A stretch of DNA of 63,847 bases from Pseudomonadota bacterium. GTDB taxonomy: Bacteria > Pseudomonadota > Alphaproteobacteria > Acetobacterales > Acetobacteraceae. Position numbers and translations under genes: made by a program. Position 1 is the first letter of the stretch, and every line of letters starts with the position of its first letter. Positions 1-8,544 of the stretch are shown piece after piece. The stretch spans positions 1 through 63,847 of the forward strand of contig JAJXWD010000015.1 in NCBI GenBank assembly GCA_021781835.1, written 5' to 3'. The notes under the pieces were generated by a model. That model saw only the letters and a list, made by a program, of their open reading frames with translations, was not told the origin of the DNA and did no database searches.

Positions 1-1018
1 GCAATTCGCCGGCTTCGGTGAAATCTGTCTGAGCGGCGAGAAGCGTGATGGTGGCGAGACGATCGTCTTGATCGCGGGCCATGGCGGCGGCGGCGATGGC
101 GAGCAATGTGCCGCCGAGGCAATAGCCGGTGGCATGGATTTTTGAGCCGCCGCAGATGGCGGTGACGGCATCGAGCGCGGCCATGACGCCGAGGCGGCGG
201 TAATCATCGAGCCCCGTGTCGCGCAAGGCGGCATCCGGGTTGCGCCAGGAGATGCATAAAACCGTGAAGCCCTGGGAGACCAGGTAGCGGACCATGGAAT
301 TATGGGGGGAGAGGTCGAGGATATAATATTTCATGATCCAGGCCGGGACGATGAGGATCGGCTCGGGCCGCACGGTTTCGGTGGTGGGGCTGTATTGGAG
401 CAGCTCGATCAGGTCGTTTCTGAACACCACGGCGCCAGGGGTGAGGGCGACATCGCGCCCCGGGCGCATGGGCAGGGGCTGGGCGGTGGTGGAGCCGAGG
501 CTGCGCAGATCCTCGATGAAATGGCGCGCCCCCTCGCGCAGATTATCGCCCGAGGTTTCCTGTACGCGGGTGAGCACCTCGGGGTTGAGGGCCGGGTAGT
601 TGGAGGGGGCCAGCATGTCGAGCGCCTGACGGGCGACGAAATTGACCATGCGCTCGTTCTCGCGCGAGACGCCGTGAACATTGGTGGTGGCGCTGTTCCA
701 GAACCGCTCGGCGCGCAAAAACGCCTGCGCGGCGAAGGCCGACGGGCCATGCTGCCAGCCCGGCGCCGCGAAACGATGATCGCCCGGCGCCGGGGCCAGG
801 GTTTCGGCCGGCAGGGAAAGCGCCAGGCGGGTGAGCGCCGCCGCGTCGTGCGCGGCCTGCTGGAACAGGCTGAGCTGGCGGCCCGGCTGGCCGGCGAGGT
901 GGATCAGCCAATCGGCGAAGGCAAGGCCGAGCGAGGCGGGCGAGATGCCGCCGGTCAGCCGCGCCTCGGCGGCATGGATGGCGCGGTCGAGGTCTCGCTT
1001 GTCGTCATCAGCGGGCAT
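1..1018 (-). CDS. phaC: Poly(3-hydroxyalkanoate) synthase, class I-like (C-terminus cut by window edge)
   Basis: Reading the minus strand from the ATG at 1018 gives an uninterrupted frame of 339 codons that runs off the left edge of the window. It carries the PHA synthase lipase-like box GYCLGG at residues 298-303, with the predicted catalytic Cys300. Upstream are the typical family segments KYYILDLSPHNSMVRYL and SWRNPDA. Family members polymerise hydroxyacyl-CoA into storage polyester on cytoplasmic granules. Class I enzymes are about 580-600 residues, so roughly the last 240 residues, including the catalytic Asp and His, lie outside the window. The 77-residue gene at 1069-1302 is 50 nt upstream on the same strand and probably co-transcribed. 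Assignment to PhaC is firm; the subclass is inferred from length and motif position. Confidence 0.9.
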   Translation of the reverse strand, partial: MPADDDKRDLDRAIHAAEARLTGGISPASLGLAFADWLIHLAGQPGRQLSLFQQAAHDAAALTRLALSLPAETLAPAPGDHRFAAPGWQHGPSAFAAQAFLRAERFWNSATTNVHGVSRENERMVNFVARQALDMLAPSNYPALNPEVLTRVQETSGDNLREGARHFIEDLRSLGSTTAQPLPMRPGRDVALTPGAVVFRNDLIELLQYSPTTETVRPEPILIVPAWIMKYYILDLSPHNSMVRYLVSQGFTVLCISWRNPDAALRDTGLDDYRRLGVMAALDAVTAICGGSKIHATGYCLGGTLLAIAAAAMARDQDDRLATITLLAAQTDFTEAGEL

Positions 1019-1068
1019 GGGCACGAAACTCCGGGAGCAGATTATACCAGCAACGCCGCCAGGGCCGC

Positions 1069-1302
1069 TTACGGGGCGGGCGGCGCTTGGACGCCGGCGG
1101 GCCGGGCCATGAGGGTGGCCAGAAACGCGGCGTTGGCGCGCATCAGGGCCTGGGAATAGGCGATGTTGGCCTGGGTGATGGCGCGGATGGTCTCGGCCAG
1201 CTGCTCGAATATCTGCACGGAGGGCAGCAGGCGCTGCTCGGCGGTGAGAAACTCCCGCGAGATCTGGAAAATCTCGAACGGATCGGTTTTTTGGTCGCTC
1301 AT
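1069..1302 (-). CDS. Small phasin-like protein upstream of phaC
   Basis: A 77-residue protein beginning MSDQKTDPFEIFQISREF. The start at 1302 is preferred over the in-frame ATG at 1311 because an AGGA lies 8 nt before 1302, whereas 1311 has no properly spaced ribosome site. The middle is a run of amphipathic helix rich in Ala, Gln, Ile and Leu, and the C-terminus is a short Ala/Pro tail. There is no signal peptide or membrane segment. Small helical proteins next to phaC are often granule-associated phasins, and that is the best guess here, but no phasin signature can be named from sequence alone. It lies directly upstream of phaC on the same strand. Confidence 0.6.
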   Translation of the reverse strand: MSDQKTDPFEIFQISREFLTAEQRLLPSVQIFEQLAETIRAITQANIAYSQALMRANAAFLATLMARPAGVQAPPAP

Positions 1303-1656
1303 GGAAGCCATCCTGATCGATGTGGAGGTAAACCTCCGCCTTTGTGGGGGAGCGGGCAATGACGTGGGTCAACCGGCGCGCCGGTTACATCAATTTCATG
1401 TTGCGGCGCGGCAAAATCATGCCCGGTTTTTGCGCCCGGTTGGGTTAATTTTGCGTTATGGCGTCTGGCCGCGCGCGGCGCTGTGGCAACCAGCTGTTTA
1501 CGCGGGTTGGGTAGCATGAGCCGTGAACGTGATGAGGGGTACGCACGGTGGCGGGCGGCGGCAAGGCGGTTTGGTGGGCAGAACGCCGCCGCGGGGCGGA
1601 GCGACGCGCGATGCCGGTTGATATGATGCCAGGGTACGCGGTGCCGGGGGCGCGCG
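1303..1656. other. Divergent intergenic region between the pha genes and the GGDEF-EAL gene
   Basis: These 354 bases separate two divergent transcription units and should hold both promoters. Visible structure: a GGAGGT/ACCTCC hairpin at 1324-1337 with a 2-nt loop, and a perfect 16-bp palindrome at 1371-1386 centred on GGCGCGCC. No convincing gene is seen, and no clear -35/-10 pair could be assigned. Confidence 0.5.
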
Positions 1657-3696
1657 ATGTCGGGGTATAAGCATGCCGCCGAAATGCTGGCCCGGCGCCA
1701 GAAAGCCGATGGCGCGCGCGGCTGGCGGGAGCGGCTGCGGACCCTGTTTCTGATAGATGAGCAGAGCCCCGAGCTGGTGATGTCGCAATATGTGGCGCTG
1801 ACCCAGCAAATTCCCACGCTGTATCTGGTGCTGGGCATTAATGTGGTGATGCTCTCGCTCACCCATATCAGCTCCACCCCCTGGTGGCTGACCAGCGCCC
1901 TGCCCGCGCCGCTGCTGGGGGTGGGGGTGGCGCGCTGCTACCGCTGGATGCGCTGGCGCGGCGTGGCGGTGGAGCTGGACGTGGCGGCGGCGCGGCTGAA
2001 ATCGGTGGTGGTGCTGGTGGGCGTGCTGGGCGCGGGATTTACCGTGTGGGCGCTGGCGCTGCTGCCCTATGGCGATGCCTATGCGCAATGCCATGTCGAG
2101 TTTTTCATGGCCGTCACGGTGGTCACCACCTGTTTCAGCCTGATGCAGCTGCGCGCGGCGGCCTTGCTGCTGGTGGTGATCATGTTCGTGCCGTTCGGGG
2201 TGGTGTTTTTAACCTCGCCCCACCCGGCCATGGTGGCCATCGCCATTAACATGCTGCTGGTGGCCTGCTCCATGGTGCTGGCGCTGCTGCGCTTTTACGG
2301 CGATTTCGCCGCGCTCATCCTCTCGGAACATGAGCTGATCGTCCGCCAGCAGGAGACGCAGCGCCTCTCGGACGAGAATTTCCGCCTCGCCAATATCGAT
2401 GTGCTGACCAGCCTGCCCAACCGCCGGCGGTTTTTCACCGAGCTGGAGGCCACGCTCGACCGGGCGGCGCGGGGGGAGCGGTGCTTCGCCGTGGCGCTGA
2501 TCGATCTCGACCGGTTCAAGACCGTGAACGACATGCACGGCCACGCCGCCGGAGACCGGCTGCTGACCCAGGTGGGCCTGCGGCTGAAACGGCTTTCGGG
2601 GCCGGAACTGTTCGTCGCCCGGCTGGGCGGGGATGAGTTTGGCGTCATCCTCACCGATTGCCACAGCCCGGAACCGCTGAAGGCGTTCAGCACCAAGGTG
2701 ACGCAGGCGCTCTCCGGGCCGTGCGTGGTCGGCGATCGGCTGGCCAGCATCTCCTGCTCGATCGGGGTGGCGGTGTTTCCGCAAGCCGGCGCCACCAGCG
2801 AGGAATTGTTCGAGCGGGCGGATTATGCGCTCTATCACGGCAAGCAGGCCCATAAAGGCGAGCTGGTGGTGTTTTCGGATGAGCATGAGGTGCGCATCCG
2901 CCGGGCGGCGCAGATCGAGCAGGCGATCCGAACCGCCGATTTCGAAACCGAGATGTGGGTGGCGTTTCAGCCCATCGTGGATGTGCGCCACAGCCATGTG
3001 CTGGCCTTCGAGGCGCTGGCCCGCTGGGACAGCCGCGAGCTTGGGCCGGTGGGGCCCGATGTGTTCGTGCCCCTGGCCGAGCGGACCCGCATGATCGGCC
3101 AGCTGACCGAGGTGCTGCTGGCCAAGGCCCTGACCGCCGCGCGCGGATGGCCCGCCGGGGTGAGCTTGTGCTTCAACCTCTCGGCGCAAAATCTCGGCTC
3201 CGCCGAAACCATGGATGCGGTGCACAGGCTGGTGCGCCAAAGCGGGCTGGCGGCCTCGCGCATCGAGTTCGAGGTGACGGAAACCGCCCTCTTGGAGGAG
3301 TTCGAGGTGGCGACCAGGGCCATAGACGACCTCCGCGCCCTGGGCGTGCGGGTGGCGCTGGATGATTTCGGCACCGGGTTTTCGAGCCTGGGCTATGTGC
3401 ACCGGCTCAAGCTCGACAAAATCAAGATCGATAAAAGCTTTGTCACCGATGTGGAGCGCAGCGCCCAGGCCGGCGCGATCATCAAGACCATTGTGGCGCT
3501 GTGCCGGAATTTGAGCCTGGATTGCGTGGTGGAGGGGGTGGAGACCCAGATGCAGATGCAGATCATCGCCGGGCTGGGGTGCCACCATATGCAGGGCTAT
3601 TTCGTCTCGAAGCCGGTGACCGGGGATGTGGTGACCCGGCTGATCGAGCGGATCAACGCCAATGCCGACGCGGTGCGCGAGGGCGCGGCGCAATAG
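1657..3696 (+). CDS. Membrane-anchored diguanylate cyclase/phosphodiesterase (GGDEF-EAL)
   Basis: A 679-residue cyclic-di-GMP turnover protein. Residues 50-210 hold about five to six hydrophobic stretches, giving a membrane sensor region, followed by a short helical linker at about 222-245. The GGDEF domain spans about 245-410 with an intact GGDEF at 324-328. The EAL domain spans about 430-665 with EAL at 452-454, and it also carries EVTE, DDFGTGFSSLGY and EGVE. Both active-site signatures look intact, so cyclase and phosphodiesterase activity are both possible. No RxxD inhibitory site is seen five residues before GGDEF. The gene stands alone: pha genes diverge on one side and pyruvate carboxylase converges on the other. 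The input signal is unknown. Confidence 0.9.
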   Translation: MSGYKHAAEMLARRQKADGARGWRERLRTLFLIDEQSPELVMSQYVALTQQIPTLYLVLGINVVMLSLTHISSTPWWLTSALPAPLLGVGVARCYRWMRWRGVAVELDVAAARLKSVVVLVGVLGAGFTVWALALLPYGDAYAQCHVEFFMAVTVVTTCFSLMQLRAAALLLVVIMFVPFGVVFLTSPHPAMVAIAINMLLVACSMVLALLRFYGDFAALILSEHELIVRQQETQRLSDENFRLANIDVLTSLPNRRRFFTELEATLDRAARGERCFAVALIDLDRFKTVNDMHGHAAGDRLLTQVGLRLKRLSGPELFVARLGGDEFGVILTDCHSPEPLKAFSTKVTQALSGPCVVGDRLASISCSIGVAVFPQAGATSEELFERADYALYHGKQAHKGELVVFSDEHEVRIRRAAQIEQAIRTADFETEMWVAFQPIVDVRHSHVLAFEALARWDSRELGPVGPDVFVPLAERTRMIGQLTEVLLAKALTAARGWPAGVSLCFNLSAQNLGSAETMDAVHRLVRQSGLAASRIEFEVTETALLEEFEVATRAIDDLRALGVRVALDDFGTGFSSLGYVHRLKLDKIKIDKSFVTDVERSAQAGAIIKTIVALCRNLSLDCVVEGVETQMQMQIIAGLGCHHMQGYFVSKPVTGDVVTRLIERINANADAVREGAAQ

Positions 3697-3734
3697 CTCA
3701 CGCCAAGCCGGCGGGCAGTGCCCAAACAAGGGTA

Positions 3735-3840
3735 AAGCGGGCGCGTGAACAACGCATCCCGCTCTAGTTATATTTTAGCGATCAGTTTCATTGGTTTAGC
3801 TTGCGTCTGTCGACTCAATCCAAACCAATATCGATCTAAT
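3735..3840 (+). repeat. Dispersed repeat family A, copy 1
   Basis: About 105 bp between the convergent GGDEF-EAL and pyc genes. It contains a hairpin whose arms are GCGGG..GCGT and ACGC..CCCGC, then a second inverted repeat with outer arms ATTGGTTT and AAACCAAT around TGCGTCTGTCGACTC. The same element recurs at 29783-29886 (inverted) and 43371-43480 (same orientation). This copy has sequence changes in the first hairpin that keep the pairing. Confidence 0.85.
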
Positions 3841-3867
3841 GCCGCCCGCGTGGAACCTGGCCGGTTT

Positions 3868-6800
3868 TCAGGCCAGCTCGATCAGCAGATCCTTGGCGTC
3901 GACCTGCTCGCCGGGGCGGACCAGGATGGATTTGACCGTGCCCGCCTGGGGGGCGGCGATCTGGGCTTCCATCTTCATGGCCTCGATGGCGAGCAGGGGT
4001 TCGCCCTGCGCCACTTGCTGGCCATCGCGCACCAGGATGGTCGAGATCGAGCCCGGCATGGGCGCACCGACCTGTTTGGTGTCGCCCTCATCGGCCTTGC
4101 GGCGCGCGGGGCGTGAGGAGGAGGCCGCGCGGTTGGGCACGGTGATGACGCGCGGCTGGCCGTTGAGCTCGAAGAAGGCGGAGACATTGCCGTCCTCGTC
4201 GGTCTCGGAGAGGGTTTGCAGCGACACGATCATGGTCTTGCCGGCCTGGAGCGTGACCGGAACCTCATCGCCCGGCTTCATGCCGTAAAAATAGACCGGG
4301 GTCGGCAGAACCGAGACCGGGCCATAGGTGCGCATGCTGGCGTTGAAGTTGGTGAACACCTCCGGGTACATGAGGTAGGAGGCGAGGATGTGGTCCTGCA
4401 TCTCGATGCCGCATGTCTTGGCGGCCTCGGCGCGGGCCTTTTCCAGATCCTCATCGGCCATCAGCGAGCCGGGGCGGACGGTGATGGGCTCGCGGCCCTT
4501 CAGCACTTTTTTCTGCACCGCCTCGGGCCAGCCGCCGGGGGGCTGGCCGAGATCGCCGTGCATCATCTCGACCACCGATTGCGGGAAGGCGATTTCCTTG
4601 GCGGGGTCGGTGACATCGGCGGGGGTGAGGTTTTGCGAGACCATCATCAGCGCCATGTCGCCCACCACCTTGGAAGACGGCGTGACCTTGACGATGTCGC
4701 CGAACAGGTCGTTGGCGTCGCGGTAGGCGCGCGCCACCTCGTGCCAGCGTGTCTCGAGCCCCAGAGACCGCGCCTGTTCGCGCAGATTGGTGAACTGGCC
4801 GCCGGGCATTTCGTGCAGGTACACCTCGGACGCGCCCGATTGCAGGTCGCTCTCGAAGGCCGCGTATTGGGCGCGCACGGCCTCCCAATAGAAGCTCAAT
4901 TGCCGGATGACGCTGGTATCGAGGCCAGTGTCGCGCTCGGTATGGCGCAGCGCCTCGACCAGCGAGCCGAGGCAAGGCTGTGAGGTCAGGCCCGACATCG
5001 GGTCCATGGCGGCATCGAACGCATCCACCCCGGCATTGACCGCGGCCAGCACGGTGGCGGCCGAGATGCCCGAGGTGTCGTGCGTGTGCAGGTGGATGGG
5101 GATGCCGATTTCCTCTTTCAGCGCCTTGACCAATGTGCTGGCGGCGGCGGGTTTGAGCAGGCCCGCCATGTCCTTGATGGCCAGGATGTGGCAGCCGGCG
5201 GCTTCGAGGTCCTTGGCCAGATTGACGTAATAGTTCAGCGCGTATTTGGCCCGGGCGGGGTCCAGTATGTCGCCCGTGTAGCAGATGGCGCCTTCGGCGA
5301 GCTTGCCGGCCTCGGCGACCGCGTCGATCGCCACGCGCATATTCTCGACCCAGTTCAGGCAGTCGAAGATGCGGAACAGGTCGATGCCGTTTTCGGCCGC
5401 CTGGCGGACGAAGAATTTCACCACATTGTCGGGGTAGTTTTTATAGCCCACGCCATTGGCGCCGCGCAGCAGCATTTGCAGCAGCACGTTGGGCGCGCGC
5501 GCGCGCAGCAGCGAGAGACGCTCCCACGGGCCTTCCTGGAGGAAGCGCATGGCGACATCGAACGTGGCGCCGCCCCAGCATTCCAGCGAGAGCAGCTGCG
5601 GCAGCCCGACCGAGGTGGCCTTGGCGGCGTTCACGATGTCATAGGTGCGCATGCGGGTGGCGAGAAGCGACTGGTGGGCGTCGCGCATGGTGGTGTCGGT
5701 GACCAGGGCGCGCTTTTGCGCCAGCATCCAGCCCGAGAAGCCGACCGGGCCGAGCTGGTCAAGCAGCTGCTTGGTGCCGGGCGCGCGCTCGGTGCCGAAA
5801 AAGGGCGGCTCGGGCGTGCGGGCATGGGCGTGGGGCTTGGGCTTGCCGCGCGTTTCGGGGTGGCCGTTGACCGTGACATCGGCGATGTATTTGAGCAGCT
5901 TGGTCGCGCGGTCCTGACGTTTTTTGACGTTGAACAGTTCCGGCGTGTTGTCGATGAAGCGGGTGGTGTAGTTGCCGGCGCGGAAATCCTGGTGGTTCAG
6001 CAGGGCTTCCAGAAAGGCCAGGTTGGTGGCGACGCCGCGGATGCGGTATTCGCGCAGCGCCCGGTCCATGCGCTTGATGGCTTCATCGGGGGTCGGCGCC
6101 CAGGCGGTGACTTTTTCCAGCAGGGCATCGTAGAAACGGGTGACCACGGCGCCCGAATAGGCGGTGCCGCCATCGGTGCGGATGCCAAAGCCGAATGCCC
6201 CGCGATAGGCCGTGATGCGGCCGTAATCCGGCACGAAATTATTTTCCGGGTTCTCGGTGGTGATGCGGCATTGCAGCGCATGGCCGGACAGATGGATGTC
6301 GGCCTGCGCGGGCACGCCGGTTTCGGCCAGATCGCCGATATGGCCGCCTTCGGCGATGTGGATCTGGGCTTTGACGATGTCGATGCCGGTGACCACTTCG
6401 GTGACCGTGTGCTCGACCTGGACGCGGGGATTGACCTCGATGAAATAGAATTTGCCGGTGTCGCGGTCCATCAGGAACTCTACCGTGCCGGCATTGCAGT
6501 AAGTGGTGGCGCGGCCGATGCTGAGGGCGGCGGCGCACAGGGCTTCACGGGAAGCGTCTGTCATGTAGGGCGCGGGGGCGCGCTCGATGACTTTTTGGTG
6601 ACGGCGCTGGATGGAGCAGTCGCGCTCGAACAGATGCACGAGGTTGCCGTGGGAATCGCCCAGCAGCTGCACCTCGACATGCCAGGCGCGCCGGACCAGT
6701 TTTTCGAGATAGACCTCGTCATTGCCAAACGCCGCCTTGGCCTCGCGCCGGGCGGTGGCGACGGATTCGAGCAGCATGTCCTCGCCCTCGATCGGGCGCA

Positions 6801-7311
6801 TGCCGCGCCCGCCGCCACCCCAGCTGGCCTTGAGCATGACCGGATAGCCGACCTCGGCCGCCAGACGCTTGATTTCCGCGTCATCATAGGGGAGCGGGCC
6901 GGTGGCGGGCATGACCGGCACGCCGACCGAAATGGCCAGGTTGCGGGCCGCCACCTTGTTGCCGAGCTTGCGCATGGTCTCGGGCTCGGGGCCGATGAAG
7001 ACGATGCCCTCGCGCGCGCAGGCCTCGGCGAAGTCTGGGTTTTCCGACAAAAACCCGTAGCCGGGATGGATGGCATCGGCACCCGAGAGCTTGGCGACGC
7101 GGATGACCTCGTCGATCGACAAATAAGCCTCGATCGGGCCTTTGCCTTTGCCGATCAGATAGGCTTCGTCGGCCTTGAAGCGGTGCAGCGAGAGCTTGTC
7201 ATGCTCTGGGTAGATGGCGACGGTGGAAATACCAAGCTCGGCGGCCGCGCGGAATACGCGAATGGCGATCTCGGACCTGTTGGCGACCAACAGCTTCTTG
7301 AAATGGTTCAC
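3868..7311 (-). CDS. pyc: Pyruvate carboxylase
   Basis: A 1147-residue single-chain biotin enzyme that makes oxaloacetate from pyruvate, bicarbonate and ATP (anaplerosis). Order of domains: biotin carboxylase at about 1-460 (starts LLVANRSEIAIRVFRAA, Gly-rich ATP loop GGGGRGM, and EVNPRVQVEHTVTE), carboxyltransferase at about 530-830 (TTMRDAHQSLLATRMRT and the metal-site HLHTHDTSG), allosteric/linker region, then the biotinyl domain with AIEAMKMEAQ and biotinylated Lys1113. Length matches the family. The gene is separate from the haem operon upstream by about 120 bp and converges with the GGDEF-EAL gene. No frameshift or missing motif is seen. Confidence 0.97.
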   Translation of the reverse strand: MNHFKKLLVANRSEIAIRVFRAAAELGISTVAIYPEHDKLSLHRFKADEAYLIGKGKGPIEAYLSIDEVIRVAKLSGADAIHPGYGFLSENPDFAEACAREGIVFIGPEPETMRKLGNKVAARNLAISVGVPVMPATGPLPYDDAEIKRLAAEVGYPVMLKASWGGGGRGMRPIEGEDMLLESVATARREAKAAFGNDEVYLEKLVRRAWHVEVQLLGDSHGNLVHLFERDCSIQRRHQKVIERAPAPYMTDASREALCAAALSIGRATTYCNAGTVEFLMDRDTGKFYFIEVNPRVQVEHTVTEVVTGIDIVKAQIHIAEGGHIGDLAETGVPAQADIHLSGHALQCRITTENPENNFVPDYGRITAYRGAFGFGIRTDGGTAYSGAVVTRFYDALLEKVTAWAPTPDEAIKRMDRALREYRIRGVATNLAFLEALLNHQDFRAGNYTTRFIDNTPELFNVKKRQDRATKLLKYIADVTVNGHPETRGKPKPHAHARTPEPPFFGTERAPGTKQLLDQLGPVGFSGWMLAQKRALVTDTTMRDAHQSLLATRMRTYDIVNAAKATSVGLPQLLSLECWGGATFDVAMRFLQEGPWERLSLLRARAPNVLLQMLLRGANGVGYKNYPDNVVKFFVRQAAENGIDLFRIFDCLNWVENMRVAIDAVAEAGKLAEGAICYTGDILDPARAKYALNYYVNLAKDLEAAGCHILAIKDMAGLLKPAAASTLVKALKEEIGIPIHLHTHDTSGISAATVLAAVNAGVDAFDAAMDPMSGLTSQPCLGSLVEALRHTERDTGLDTSVIRQLSFYWEAVRAQYAAFESDLQSGASEVYLHEMPGGQFTNLREQARSLGLETRWHEVARAYRDANDLFGDIVKVTPSSKVVGDMALMMVSQNLTPADVTDPAKEIAFPQSVVEMMHGDLGQPPGGWPEAVQKKVLKGREPITVRPGSLMADEDLEKARAEAAKTCGIEMQDHILASYLMYPEVFTNFNASMRTYGPVSVLPTPVYFYGMKPGDEVPVTLQAGKTMIVSLQTLSETDEDGNVSAFFELNGQPRVITVPNRAASSSRPARRKADEGDTKQVGAPMPGSISTILVRDGQQVAQGEPLLAIEAMKMEAQIAAPQAGTVKSILVRPGEQVDAKDLLIELA

Positions 7312-7432
7312 TTTCTCTCTCTCCCGGCGCCGGGATGAGGGCTTCCCGGCAGCTCAGGCGGGATTTAACGGTAATTGATCCGTAACTTCAATGCCGTAAT
7401 CTCGATTTTTTATTGCGTTGCACAATAAACCG

Positions 7433-7888
7433 TCAGGCGGTGCGCCAGACCACCACGCACAGCACGATGACGATGAACAGCACGGTCGGCACTTCGTTCA
7501 TCCAGCGGTAGAATTTTTCGGGGTGGGGGCGGCGGTCATTCAGGAATTGCTTGCGGCTATAGGCGCAATAGGCGTGAAATAGCTGCATGCCGAGCAGGGC
7601 GGCGAGCTTGGTCCACCACCAGGGCGCCGACCAGTTGACCGTGCCGGGGGTGAGCACGAGCAGGATGCCGAACGCCCAGGTCGAGAGCATCGCCGGGTTG
7701 ATGATCAGGCGCAGGAGCTTGACCTCCATGACCTTGAAACGCTCGGACTCCTCGGTGCCGGGCCGGGTTTGGCAATGATAGACGAACAGACGCGGCAGAT
7801 AGAACATGCCCGCCATCCAGGCCGTGAAGCTCATGATGTGGAAGGCCAGGAACCAGGAAAACCAGGGAACGAGGGCGGACACGGTCAT
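7433..7888 (-). CDS. hemJ: Protoporphyrinogen IX oxidase, HemJ type
   Basis: A 151-residue integral membrane protein with four hydrophobic segments. The N-terminal segment carries FHIMSFTAWMAGMFYLPRLF followed by VYH, which matches the HemJ/UPF0093 signature including the conserved histidines that are proposed to bind haem. HemJ converts protoporphyrinogen to protoporphyrin IX, the step before ferrochelatase. Its start overlaps the stop of the HAD gene by 4 nt (ATGA at 7885-7888), and hemH and hemE lie just upstream in the same operon, which strongly supports the role. Confidence 0.9.
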   Translation of the reverse strand: MTVSALVPWFSWFLAFHIMSFTAWMAGMFYLPRLFVYHCQTRPGTEESERFKVMEVKLLRLIINPAMLSTWAFGILLVLTPGTVNWSAPWWWTKLAALLGMQLFHAYCAYSRKQFLNDRRPHPEKFYRWMNEVPTVLFIVIVLCVVVWRTA

Positions 7889-8544
7889 GACAACACTCCG
7901 GAGAATTGGCTGAGCGTGGTAAAGACCTCTTTGGCGCCTTCGGCAAGCAGGGGCGCGGCCGGGCCGTGGGGGGCGAAGCCGTAACAGACCATGCCCGCCG
8001 CCACCGCGCCGCGCACGCCGAGCGGGCTGTCTTCAAGCACCACGCAGCGCCGTGGCGGGATGCCGGCATCGCGGGCGGCGGCGAGGTAGAGGTCTGGCGC
8101 GGGTTTGGGGCGGCCGCCTTGGGCCAGAATGTAGGTGGCCGAGAAGCAGCGGCCCTCGGTGAGGCCGGTGAGGCCGGTGCGGGTGAATTTGGCCTCCAGC
8201 TCCTTGGTGGAGGAGTTGGAGGCCACGCGCCAGGGAATGCCGCGATTTGTGACCTCGTGGAGCAGCTCGGCCGCGCCCTCGATGAGGCGCGCCCCTTGGC
8301 GCATGCCCTCGACCAGCTTCTCCGCGATGTCTGGCACCCAGCCGGGCGGCAGGGGCCGGCCGAGCCTGGCTTCGATGATCGGCACCATGTTGGTGATGTT
8401 CATGCCAACGAACAGCCCCATGGCATCCTCGGCGCTCAGGGGCCAGCCAAGGGCGGTGAGGTCTTGGGAGACCACCTCGGAGGCGATGACCTCGGAATCG
8501 ATCAGCACGCCGTCGCAGTCGAAAATGATCAGGTCAGGCGGCAT
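7885..8544 (-). CDS. HAD-family phosphatase
   Basis: A 219-residue haloacid dehalogenase hydrolase. Motif I is FDCDGVLIDSE, with nucleophile Asp9 and Asp11. Motif II is the Ser of VASNSS, and motifs III/IV are the Lys of RPKPAPDLY and VLEDSPLG. The cap between motifs I and II is the helical type of the beta-phosphoglucomutase/phosphoglycolate phosphatase group. The start at 8544 is chosen because extending upstream would run through the end of hemH. It overlaps hemH by 11 nt and hemJ by 4 nt, so it is translated within the haem operon. Substrate unknown; phosphoglycolate and sugar phosphates are common in this group. Confidence 0.88.
   Translation of the reverse strand: MPPDLIIFDCDGVLIDSEVIASEVVSQDLTALGWPLSAEDAMGLFVGMNITNMVPIIEARLGRPLPPGWVPDIAEKLVEGMRQGARLIEGAAELLHEVTNRGIPWRVASNSSTKELEAKFTRTGLTGLTEGRCFSATYILAQGGRPKPAPDLYLAAARDAGIPPRRCVVLEDSPLGVRGAVAAGMVCYGFAPHGPAAPLLAEGAKEVFTTLSQFSGVLS

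Noticed and set aside
302-1159. Plus-strand open frame at the left edge
   Set aside because: The minus strand encodes PHA synthase with its GYCLGG box through this stretch.
5080-7338. A 752-codon open frame on the plus strand opposite pyruvate carboxylase
   Set aside because: The minus-strand frame encodes a full-length pyruvate carboxylase with all motifs; the antisense frame has no recognisable domain.
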